NCBI GenBank assembly: GCA_030643455.1
Contig: DAOWLV010000015.1
Location: forward strand, 1-17,192
Length of the DNA: 17,192 bases
Origin: Candidatus Krumholzibacteriia bacterium
GTDB taxonomy: Bacteria; Krumholzibacteriota; Krumholzibacteriia; LZORAL124-64-63
Reading direction: 5' to 3'
The translations under genes were made by a program, and so were the position numbers. Positions 1 through 6,082 of this stretch are shown in pieces; the stretch's first letter is position 1; each line of letters opens with the position of its first letter. Below the pieces are notes generated by a model. It was not told the origin of the DNA, did no database searches, and saw nothing but the letters and a program-made list of their open reading frames with translations.

Positions 1-1073
1 ACGATGTAATCCGTACCGGTATCGACGCAGGGCGAATTTTCGGTCAGATTGAAATCGTAGTTGGCCGCGTCGACAAACTGGGGGTCGGCATTGATGTTGT
101 TGCCACCGATCGCACCGTCAGGCATGGCCAGATTGCTGTAGTGGATTTCGGCGCTGGCTCCCCAATCCAGAAAAAGATCGTCACTGTACATGCCGGGGTT
201 GTCATACACGATGGTATTGGCGACGAAGGCCTCGGTGTAGGCCAGATTGAGGGCGCCACCATCACCGGTCACCGCGCTGTTGCCCGTGAAGGTGCAATTG
301 GCCAGATACAGCACATTGCCGCTGCCGAGTGCATTGAGGGCGCCACCGGAGGAGAACATCGTGTAGTTGTCGACAAACAGGCAGTTGGTCAGTTTGGTCC
401 CGTAAACCGAATAGCAGGAAACGGCGCCCCCACCATACCGGCAGTCGTTCTGAATGAACTCACAGTTCGTGATCTCGGTGTTCAGGTCGCCAGTGAACTT
501 GATGGCCCCGCCTTCGCCAAAGCAGTGATTGCGAATGAACAGGCAATCGGTAAAACGGGTCAGCGGCCCGCCGGAATTTCCGGTGTTGATTCCATATACC
601 GCGCCACCCATACCCAGGTCATCGGCCGTGGCATCATTGTCCGCAAAAACACTGTGGGAAACCACGGCGTCGGAACCCAGCAGAGCCAGTCCGCCGCCGT
701 GCATATCGGGGTAATCGCCGGCAGTCTTGCCGTATTCGATCCGGCAATAACTGAGTTGGCTGATGTCGGAGGAACTGATGCGAATGCCACCCCAGCCGGT
801 CGCCGGATTATCGGTCGTGAAATAGATGGTATCGTTTTCCGCCCCGACCGCCTCCAGGTAACCGTTGACCGTGAACTTGTAGTGGCCCTGGAAATTGACT
901 TCCACACCCGGTTCGATGGTTAGCGTCTGGCCGGCCGGCACGACGACCTCATCGATGACGAGATAGGGCGAAGCGGCAGCGGTCCAGGTACCGGACTGGT
1001 TGCCGCCGACATAGCTTTGGGAAAATGCAAGCTGGGGGATGAGCACTAGAATGAGAGCAAGGAGGCTTTTCAT
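1..1073 (-). CDS. Secreted right-handed parallel beta-helix protein (C-terminus beyond window edge)
   Basis: Translating the minus strand from the ATG at 1073 gives an uninterrupted frame of 357 residues that runs off the window start. It begins with a signal peptide (MKSLLALILVLIPQLAFS, cleavage near residue 18). Next comes an N-terminal cap of the kind seen in secreted beta-helix proteins (VVVPAGQTLTIEPGVEVNF). Then follow irregular beta-helix coils with repeated phrases such as GGGLALLGSDAVVSHSVF, GEGGAIKF, ITNCEFIQND, LTNCLFVDN, LANCTFTGN and GGALNLAYTEAFVANTIVYDN, ending in NADPQFVDAANYDF, a phrase typical of these proteins before their C-terminal region. The start is supported by GGAG six bases upstream and a promoter near 1183-1212. 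Family members are exported surface or extracellular proteins, and no enzyme activity can be assigned. The missing C-terminus probably carries a sorting domain or tag, which cannot be seen here. Confidence 0.88.
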   Translation of the reverse strand, partial: MKSLLALILVLIPQLAFSQSYVGGNQSGTWTAAASPYLVIDEVVVPAGQTLTIEPGVEVNFQGHYKFTVNGYLEAVGAENDTIYFTTDNPATGWGGIRISSSDISQLSYCRIEYGKTAGDYPDMHGGGLALLGSDAVVSHSVFADNDATADDLGMGGAVYGINTGNSGGPLTRFTDCLFIRNHCFGEGGAIKFTGDLNTEITNCEFIQNDCRYGGGAVSCYSVYGTKLTNCLFVDNYTMFSSGGALNALGSGNVLYLANCTFTGNSAVTGDGGALNLAYTEAFVANTIVYDNPGMYSDDLFLDWGASAEIHYSNLAMPDGAIGGNNINADPQFVDAANYDFNLTENSPCVDTGTDYI

Positions 1074-1182
1074 GTTGAACTCCGTACTGGTCGGGACCGG
1101 ATTCTTGTATCAAGGGGCGCGCCGGAGCAATGTCCATCGCACAACGACAAAAGGCTGCGCACCTTAAGATAAGTAAGAGCCC

Positions 1183-1218
1183 ATTATATCATAATTGTTT
1201 TTCAGTCGTCAATGGACC
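1183..1218 (-). promoter_or_regulatory. Promoter of the beta-helix gene: TTGACG-18 bp-TATAAT with extended -10
   Basis: On the minus strand a perfect TATAAT (1183-1188) is preceded by TGA, giving an extended -10 TGnTATAAT. TTGACG lies 18 bp upstream (1207-1212). The predicted leader is about 100 nt. The TTGA of the -35 lies inside a 10-mer, GGTCCATTGA (1209-1218), that recurs in front of the gene starting at 7752. Confidence 0.65.
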
Positions 1219-1230
1219 GGACCGGTGAAG

Positions 1231-1281
1231 GTGGCCCCCGGGATCGAACCTGATCACTGTGTCTGGTTCGCCCGGGGGCAC
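1231..1281 (-). terminator. Long GC-rich hairpin just downstream of the P-domain gene
   Basis: An imperfect inverted repeat pairs 1231-1250 with 1265-1281 around a 14-nt loop. It gives about 17 base pairs with two small bulges and a CCCGGGGGC core. It starts 10 nt after the stop codon of the minus-strand P-domain gene, which is where a terminator is expected. No T-run follows on the minus strand, so it may be a processing or stability hairpin rather than a classic rho-independent terminator. On the plus strand a short TTTT follows. Confidence 0.45.
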
Positions 1282-1291
1282 GGTTTTCCGG

Positions 1292-1843
1292 CTAGCGGAA
1301 CAACGCCTTGACGTGCCCCCAGGAATTCTGGTCGGCCGGGACGGCGTCGTCATAAATGATTCTCAGTTGCCACGAGTTCAGTGTACCAACGGCACCGTTC
1401 GAGTAGTCCCGGCAGTCGAGGACCCAGGCCCCCTGGGTGTACTCGCCGATCCACTCGTCCATGTCATCATGTGGAGTGAAATCGGTGGGAAACCAGCCGA
1501 TGATGTTGGTTGGCGGAATACCGCCTTCACCGATCCAGGCGAGACCCAGCTGGGTTCCACCAGGAGAGGTGAGCCGCACGATCAAATCGCTGGTCCAGTT
1601 CACCATCGAAATATTGAGATAGACTTCCACCCCTGCAACGATCGAACCCAGGGGTACGTCGATGGTGTCCAGGAGGGGCGTTCCATGTCCGCCTCCGGAA
1701 GGGCCATCCGGAATCTGCTGCCCAACATTGCTGGTCCAGGTTTGCTGGACGATGGCCAGGCCCTGGGCCTCATCAACAGTCACTCCCGTTACGAACATCA
1801 GGGTCAAAACCATGATGAACACCTTGGCAATATCACGCTTCAT
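1292..1843 (-). CDS. Small secreted P-domain (proprotein-convertase-type) protein with C-terminal WGxVKxLFR motif
   Basis: 183 aa, starting at an ATG preceded by AAAGGGGACGACG. A signal peptide occupies roughly residues 1-30. Residues about 42-164 resemble the P/homoB domain of subtilisin-like convertases: IPDG near the start, a central SDLIVRLTSPGGTQLGLAW strand pair, and a closing GAWVLDCRDYSNGAVGTLNSW before the last strand. P-domains are jelly-roll modules usually attached to proteases. Here the domain stands alone with no catalytic domain, so a binding or structural role at the cell surface is more likely. The last 16 residues (168-183, VPADQNSWGHVKALFR) match the C-termini of three other proteins in this window. 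The gene has its own start and a hairpin right after the stop, so it is probably monocistronic. I saw no clear -10/-35. A 7-bp dyad lies upstream at 1905-1931. Confidence 0.85.
   Translation of the reverse strand: MKRDIAKVFIMVLTLMFVTGVTVDEAQGLAIVQQTWTSNVGQQIPDGPSGGGHGTPLLDTIDVPLGSIVAGVEVYLNISMVNWTSDLIVRLTSPGGTQLGLAWIGEGGIPPTNIIGWFPTDFTPHDDMDEWIGEYTQGAWVLDCRDYSNGAVGTLNSWQLRIIYDDAVPADQNSWGHVKALFR
1295..1342 (-). other. C-terminal tag motif, copy 1 (VPADQNSWGHVKALFR)
   Basis: The final 16 codons of the P-domain protein, directly before the stop. The motif aligns without gaps to copies at 4770-4817, 6006-6053 and 8706-8753. Positions identical in all four are Pro2, Trp8, Lys12, Leu14 and Arg16. 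The others vary conservatively. Confidence 0.75.
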
Positions 1844-1904
1844 CGTCGTCCCCTTTCACTTCCATATGCAAGGTACCGACCGCATTTTGTCGTCAAATTG
1901 TCCA

Positions 1905-1931
1905 AAATCACACAAAAAAACCGGGTGATTT
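1905..1931. promoter_or_regulatory. Dyad AAATCAC-n13-GTGATTT upstream of the P-domain gene
   Basis: Perfect 7-bp inverted arms at 1905-1911 and 1925-1931 flank an A-rich 13-nt spacer. The dyad lies 62-88 bp upstream of the minus-strand start at 1843, in an AT-rich stretch within the 162-bp gap between genes. It could be an operator or a weak transcript hairpin. No regulator is identifiable. Confidence 0.3.
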
Positions 1932-2005
1932 GTGAATAATTCGACTTATGCAACCGAAGTCACAACTGAACGGATTGTAGCATTATTCAGAAGGCTGGCA
2001 ATAGC

Positions 2006-3091
2006 TTAAGAAGAACCTGGTGGAAAAAAATTCCTCTTGATGGCTACGAAAAGGGGCGCCGCCAGCAACAGGACTCCCGTCCAGGGGAATCCGCTGTAAT
2101 GGATCAACTTGAATTCATCATCGCTGGACGTCCGTTGCAGGATGATGTCCTCGGTCATCTGTTCGGGCCGGAATCCCCGATACAACTTGGTCAGGAAATC
2201 CCCGGGCTGAAGAACTGCACGCAGGCTTGGGTAGCGGGAGATCTCATTGAGTTCTCCCGAACTGAAACGATTGGCGTAGTAGGTGGCTGCCCCCGGGAAA
2301 GTCATGCGGTGGTCGGTGTTCACGAAAAGATGAACCTGTGAATTTTCGGCGGCGCTTATGGCCGAAATCTTCATGGGGTATACGATCTCGTCGGAGGTGA
2401 AGGTCAGCTGGATGGGATCAAGTCCTCCGTGAACGAAGCCGTAGGTGCCGTAGTAACCGTGGGAATCGATTTCAGCCAGAGCGGTGCTGTCGACCTGCAG
2501 GGTGACGAAGTACCAGGACCGGTCAACATAGTCGGTGATCGCCGCAGTGATTGCTTCCAGGTTTTCCTGGTGCAGGAATCCCCAGACGGTCAGGGAGTCC
2601 AGCAAGACCGGCGCCTCGGTGGCCGCCAGGGTCATGGTCTGGTAATAACCCACCAGCTGGGAATCGATGATCTCCACCCCGCCACTGGCGGCATCGGGAC
2701 TGTAGACGTCATCACTCGGGAAGCAGTCCCAGTCTCCGTCGCGGGAGCGATAAACCGGCCGGGTCAGCATGTCCAGATCCCGGAATAGTTGCCTGTCCGC
2801 CAGGGCGACTTCAGGCAGGCCGGGCACAGGGACGATCCAGGCGAAGGCGTTGGCATCACCATGAAAGCTGGGCAGGATGCTCAACTGTTCGGTCAGTGAT
2901 TCGCTGTCGTAGTCGATGAACGCCTGCTGCGTCGGTTCGTACATGAACGACCCAATGGGTGCAACGAACCCGCCGTCGCCGAGAACCGAGGCCGGGTGAA
3001 CCAGGGCCAGGGCTGCCAGAAGGGCCAAGGCAGCCAAGGCCGGCCAGAGGCCCCGAACCAGCCTGATTCTTGGACTGTTTAAATTCCGCAT
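2006..3091 (-). CDS. DUF2330-family exported protein with C-terminal membrane anchor
   Basis: 361 aa from the ATG at 3091, chosen because GAGGGGGAATGTT precedes it and a signal peptide follows at once. Longer in-frame starts would run into the upstream gene. After a hydrophobic leader (about residues 14-38) comes the DUF2330 signature: GGFVAPIGSFMYEPTQQAFI (40-59), then FAWIVPVPGLPEV (83-95). A single transmembrane helix (WTGVLLLAAPLFVAIKR) sits near the C-terminus, followed by a short basic tail. This predicts a large domain outside the cytoplasm held by one C-terminal membrane segment. DUF2330 has no established function that I know of. The stop codon of the outer-membrane-barrel gene is 11 nt upstream, so the two are almost certainly co-transcribed. 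Unlike several neighbours, it lacks the WGxVKxLYR tag, which fits with its having a membrane helix of its own. Confidence 0.85.
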   Translation of the reverse strand: MRNLNSPRIRLVRGLWPALAALALLAALALVHPASVLGDGGFVAPIGSFMYEPTQQAFIDYDSESLTEQLSILPSFHGDANAFAWIVPVPGLPEVALADRQLFRDLDMLTRPVYRSRDGDWDCFPSDDVYSPDAASGGVEIIDSQLVGYYQTMTLAATEAPVLLDSLTVWGFLHQENLEAITAAITDYVDRSWYFVTLQVDSTALAEIDSHGYYGTYGFVHGGLDPIQLTFTSDEIVYPMKISAISAAENSQVHLFVNTDHRMTFPGAATYYANRFSSGELNEISRYPSLRAVLQPGDFLTKLYRGFRPEQMTEDIILQRTSSDDEFKLIHYSGFPWTGVLLLAAPLFVAIKRNFFPPGSS

Positions 3092-3102
3092 AACATTCCC
3101 CC

Positions 3103-3825
3103 TCAAAGGTCGAGGGCGAGATAAAGCCGCCCCCGGTATCCGGTCAAGTCGATGTCGTGCTTGTGGCCTTCGGTGGAGACGGTCCCCTTGGAGCCGCCCC
3201 ATCCGATTTCCAGGCCCACGGCCTGACCGCCTTGCCCCAGAACAATTTCGGGCCCGAAGGTCAGAATGAATCCACTGTTGATACCCGAAGCGGATTTGTT
3301 CACCACGCTTCCCGAATCGTCGAGGAAGGGAATCGTTTCTTCCATCCAGGCGATTTCCAGGGCGGCGCCGGCAAAAACACGAATCCGCCGGCTCTGGGCA
3401 AGATCGACCTTCATGCCTAACTGCAGTGGGACGTAGCGGACCTTGATGTTGTCCTCGGCGGAAAACCCGGGAAGGCTGTAGTAGGGATCTCCTGTGTTTT
3501 CCCCGTATCCGAGGGAGAGGAAGGTGCGCACCTTGCTGGAGGTCTGGAAGGAAAAACCGACTGCGATCACCGGCAAGCCACCATAGGAATCGCTCATGTC
3601 TTCGCCTGTGAAACTGGTGTACTGACCGGAGAGATCAAGATTCGTGTCGAGGGTACCCAGTTCATGAAGATAACCCGAGCCCTCAAGGGGTGGCGAGTCG
3701 GAGCCCCCAACTTCAGAGACGTAGTCTTCCTGGGCCAACAGCTGGCCACCGTTACCCGGAATGCTCAGAATACCCACGCTGACCAGAAGAACGGGCAGGA
3801 TTAAACGGAGAGTGGTTTGTGACAT
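3103..3825 (-). CDS. Putative outer-membrane beta-barrel protein
   Basis: 240 aa, starting at an ATG preceded by AGGGGGTAGCC. The signal peptide cleaves near residue 31 (QLLA-QED). The mature part alternates polar and hydrophobic residues in strand-like segments rich in Gly, Tyr and Phe: LPVIAVGFSFQTSS, VRTFLSLGYGENTG, VRYVPLQLGMKVDL, IRVFAGAALEIAW, SGFILTFGPEIVLG and AVGLEIGWGGSKG. It ends in YRGRLYLALDL, a plausible final strand. This pattern resembles the small 8-12-stranded OmpX/PorT-like barrels of FCB bacteria. It is the first gene of a two-gene unit with the DUF2330 protein 11 nt downstream, so the two may act together in the envelope. Transport substrate or partner is unknown. The assignment rests on pattern and length. 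Confidence 0.75.
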   Translation of the reverse strand: MSQTTLRLILPVLLVSVGILSIPGNGGQLLAQEDYVSEVGGSDSPPLEGSGYLHELGTLDTNLDLSGQYTSFTGEDMSDSYGGLPVIAVGFSFQTSSKVRTFLSLGYGENTGDPYYSLPGFSAEDNIKVRYVPLQLGMKVDLAQSRRIRVFAGAALEIAWMEETIPFLDDSGSVVNKSASGINSGFILTFGPEIVLGQGGQAVGLEIGWGGSKGTVSTEGHKHDIDLTGYRGRLYLALDL

Positions 3826-4154
3826 GGCTACCCCCTAATGAAGGCCAGGTCGGCTGCGATCAAAATTCAGGATTTGCCAGGAGAATCGAAAAGGTAGGGC
3901 TAGCAATTGTTCATATGGAAAGGGAGTCGCCGTTCAGTTTTGGATCAGGTGAGGTCGTTGGAAACCCAGGTCCTCTTATCCCAACCAGGGCTTGGGGAAA
4001 AAGTTCCCAGGGGAAAAATCCCATCCCCTGGCTGCGCCAGCACACAGGCCACGTCGACGCGGGGGACTGGCATGTAGTTTGCTCCACTTTATCGTCAGCG
4101 CAAGTTCGAGACCACTGGGGACAGGGACGTCCTGAATGGGCGAATGGAGTAACA
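3826..4154. other. Divergent intergenic region between barrel gene and CAP gene
   Basis: These 329 bp separate divergent starts at 3825 (minus) and 4155 (plus). Frames stay open on both strands, but the translations look nothing like protein families and no signal peptide or ribosome site supports them. The one clear structure is an 8-bp perfect inverted repeat, CCAGGGGA/TCCCCTGG, at 4007-4014 and 4024-4031 with a 9-nt A-rich loop. No convincing -10/-35 pair was found for either gene, although both should have promoters here. Confidence 0.6.
4007..4031. repeat. Perfect 8-bp inverted repeat in the divergent region
   Basis: CCAGGGGA and TCCCCTGG are separated by nine bases (AAAATCCCA). The repeat lies about 125 bp before the CAP gene and about 180 bp from the barrel gene start. 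It could be an operator or a leader hairpin. Confidence 0.4.
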
Positions 4155-4835
4155 ATGACGGGCAACATGCACCACGGAATTCGCAAATCGGCCGGCATTC
4201 TGGTGGGCATCCTGGCCCTCGTGTTCTTCAGCAACGGGTTCGTGCTCGCGCAGGATAATCCGGGGGAATGTCTCAGCGCGGACGAGGCAGCACTGGCCCA
4301 GCTCATGAACGACTACCGTCAGGCCGAGGGTCTCGCGCCGGTACCGGTGACGGTCTCACTCACGGCCGTGGCGCAGTGGCACGTGTGGGATCAGGATGTC
4401 AATCATCCCCATGGCGGTGAATGCAATCTCCACAGCTGGTCGGACGGCTCACTCTGGACCCCCGTGTGCTACACGGCCGATCACGCGAATGCCAGTGGAA
4501 TGTGGGACAAGCCCCGGGAAATCACGGCCAACGCATACACCGGCAACGGTTTCGAGATCGCATACTGGACTTCGGGTACGGCCAGCCCCGAAGGCGCCCT
4601 CAGTGGATGGCAGGGTAGCCCCGGTCACAACGATGTGATCCTCAACGCCGGAATGTGGGAGTCCTTCAATCCCTGGCCGGCGATGGGAGTGGGAATGCGG
4701 ACCGGTTACGCCGTGATCTGGTTCGGCAGCACGACGGATCCCCAGGGAACGATTTCCGAGTGTGACAACATCCCCACGAGACAGTTGACGTGGGGCTCCA
4801 TCAAGGCTCTCTACCGCACACAAGGCTCCGAATAG
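4155..4835 (+). CDS. Secreted CAP-domain (SCP/PR-1-like) protein with C-terminal tag plus 5-residue extension
   Basis: 226 aa from the ATG at 4155, which has GGAG five bases upstream and is followed by a signal peptide cleaving near VLA-QDN (residue 32). Upstream in-frame starts lack protein-like sequence. Residues about 43-191 fit a CAP domain: helix 1 AALAQLMNDYRQAEGLAPV, VSLTAVAQWHVWDQ with His76, then GWQGSPGHNDVILN with His158, and the closing MGVGMRTGYAVIWFGS. CAP proteins are extracellular, and the two histidines can sit in a metal-binding cavity, but bacterial members have varied or unknown roles. Four or more cysteines suggest disulfides outside the cytoplasm. Residues 206-221 (IPTRQLTWGSIKALYR) match the tag in three neighbours. 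Here TQGSE follows before tandem TAG TAG stops, so this is the only copy that is not exactly C-terminal. Confidence 0.87.
   Translation: MTGNMHHGIRKSAGILVGILALVFFSNGFVLAQDNPGECLSADEAALAQLMNDYRQAEGLAPVPVTVSLTAVAQWHVWDQDVNHPHGGECNLHSWSDGSLWTPVCYTADHANASGMWDKPREITANAYTGNGFEIAYWTSGTASPEGALSGWQGSPGHNDVILNAGMWESFNPWPAMGVGMRTGYAVIWFGSTTDPQGTISECDNIPTRQLTWGSIKALYRTQGSE
4770..4817 (+). other. C-terminal tag motif, copy 2 (IPTRQLTWGSIKALYR), followed by TQGSE
   Basis: Codons 206-221 of the CAP-domain protein. It aligns without gaps to the other three copies, with Pro2, Trp8, Lys12, Leu14 and Arg16 retained. Five additional residues separate it from the stop. Confidence 0.72.
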
Positions 4836-4979
4836 TAGTTGATATTTTGACATCATTTATGATAAGCTGCTAGTGAGGTGGGGGGTGCAGCGGCCCCTTG
4901 ATCACGACTCTGCCCCTCTTGCCATCGTGTGGATCCGTCCGTTCACACAATGAGTATTCACCGACCCAAGGGGGAAATC

Positions 4980-6056
4980 ATGCGAAGAGTTATCGTGATG
5001 TTGATGATCATGGCCATCGCCGGCACGGCCATCGCCCAGGACCTGGGTAGCTCGAGAGAACTTCCGGAAAAAAACACCCCGATCCAAACCTATGTCCCAC
5101 CAGCCGAAGTCAAGCAGGGTGGTGACACCATCGAAGACGCCACCGTCATCCCCGGCCTTCCCTACTACGATACGGGCACCACGGTCGGCTACATCGATGA
5201 CTACGACGAGGAATGCCCTTATGATTCCATGTCCCCCGACGTGGTCTACAGTTTCACACCGGACAGTGACATCCGGATCAATGTCGATCTCTGTGGTTCG
5301 AGCTACGACACCAAGACCTACATCTACGATGTGGACATGAACGTCATTGCCTGCAATGACGACTACTACTCCGGTGATCCCTGTGGGGTCTACGTCTCAT
5401 TTATCGAGGGCGCCCCTCTCCTTGGTGGGAACACCTACTTCATTGTTGTCGATGGTTACGGCGGCGATGCCGGGGATTACATACTCAACGTAACCCAGTA
5501 CGAGGATTGTTTCGTGTACTGTCCGGACGACGCCGTGGCCGAGGGCGAACCTCCGCTGCACGACGGTTACGAAGATCAGTACAACAACGGCTGCAGCAGT
5601 GTGCCTCCTACCTTACAGCCTATCGACTGGACCAACGACGAGGACGGCCTTCCCCCGTACGATGGCCATGCCTGGCTTTGCGGAAATAGCGGTTGGTTTC
5701 TCGGTCCCGCGGGTGAAGATTTCCGCGACACTGACTGGTTCGTTGTCTTTGCCCTCGAAACCGGCGTGATGGAAGCCACCCTCGAGTCCGAGCATCCGTG
5801 CTACCTTTTCAAGCTGGCCCCGACGGACTGCAACGAGGTTGGCGTCGAACTCCAGGCGGAAGCTGATTGCGAGGCTCCAGGGACCCTTTCTTTTCCGGTC
5901 ACAGCCGGCGAGGAAATCTGGTTGTGGGTCGGCCCCCAGACCTTCAACGGCCCGGTCACCGAGTTCCCCTATTTCATGACCGTGAGCAACAACTTGTTCG
6001 ATGTTGTTCCCAACGAGGAAATGAGCTGGGGAGGGGTCAAGAGTTTGTACCGTTGA
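4980..6056 (+). CDS. Secreted protein with PPC-like domain and C-terminal WGxVKxLYR tag
   Basis: 358 aa from the ATG at 4980, preceded by AAGGGGGAAATC. The signal peptide cleaves at AIA-QD (residue 19). Residues about 47-160 resemble bacterial pre-peptidase C-terminal (PPC) beta-sandwich domains: GGDTIEDATVIPGLPYYDTG at the start, SPDVVYSFTPDSDIRINVDL, a DTKTYIYDVDMNVIACNDDY calcium-loop-like stretch, and NTYFIVVDGYGGDAGDYILN. A second, cysteine-rich half (about 165-340) with DTDWFVVFALETGVMEATL and EEIWLWVGPQTFNGP looks like a related second beta domain. No catalytic domain is present. PPC domains normally flank secreted proteases, so a stand-alone copy is probably a surface or adhesive module. 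The protein ends exactly in VPNEEMSWGGVKSLYR (343-358), the shared tag. The gene converges on the repeat-protein gene with 19 bp between stops. Confidence 0.85.
   Translation: MRRVIVMLMIMAIAGTAIAQDLGSSRELPEKNTPIQTYVPPAEVKQGGDTIEDATVIPGLPYYDTGTTVGYIDDYDEECPYDSMSPDVVYSFTPDSDIRINVDLCGSSYDTKTYIYDVDMNVIACNDDYYSGDPCGVYVSFIEGAPLLGGNTYFIVVDGYGGDAGDYILNVTQYEDCFVYCPDDAVAEGEPPLHDGYEDQYNNGCSSVPPTLQPIDWTNDEDGLPPYDGHAWLCGNSGWFLGPAGEDFRDTDWFVVFALETGVMEATLESEHPCYLFKLAPTDCNEVGVELQAEADCEAPGTLSFPVTAGEEIWLWVGPQTFNGPVTEFPYFMTVSNNLFDVVPNEEMSWGGVKSLYR
6006..6053 (+). other. C-terminal tag motif, copy 3 (VPNEEMSWGGVKSLYR)
   Basis: The final 16 codons of the PPC-like protein, directly before TGA. The five invariant positions (Pro2, Trp8, Lys12, Leu14, Arg16) match the other copies, with Glu in place of Gln at position 5. 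Confidence 0.75.
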
Positions 6057-6082
6057 TTCTCGCGGATCCAGGAGCTCAACGG
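6050..6082. terminator. Inverted repeat spanning both convergent stop codons
   Basis: CCGTTGA (6050-6056) and TCAACGG (6076-6082) are perfect 7-bp arms. Each contains the last codon and the stop of one of two convergent genes, because both end in Arg (CGT) followed by TGA. The 19-nt interior can add a CTC/GAG pairing. It may act as a weak bidirectional terminator hairpin, but there is no T-run. It may be a by-product of both proteins ending in L-x-R. Confidence 0.3.

Noticed and set aside
141..923. Long plus-strand open frame opposite the beta-helix gene
   Set aside because: It is antisense to a clear signal-peptide beta-helix protein and its translation is low-complexity I/V/G/A-rich with no family features.
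1231..1260. tRNA-like 3' end on the minus strand (GGTTCGATCC followed by GGGGGCCACC)
   Set aside because: No 5-bp T-stem, anticodon arm or D-arm can be placed around it. The resemblance comes from one arm of the long inverted repeat.
3092..3202. 37-residue N-terminal extension of the DUF2330 protein
   Set aside because: It overlaps the end of the barrel gene and places Arg-rich sequence before the signal peptide. The ATG at 3091 has a strong ribosome site.
3819..4154. 112-codon N-terminal extension of the CAP-domain gene
   Set aside because: The sequence is not protein-like and would bury the signal peptide. The ATG at 4155 has GGAG at the right distance.
4847..4876. Perfect TTGACA box upstream of the PPC-like gene
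   Set aside because: No acceptable -10 lies 16-18 bp downstream (the best is TAGTGA), so a promoter is not claimed.
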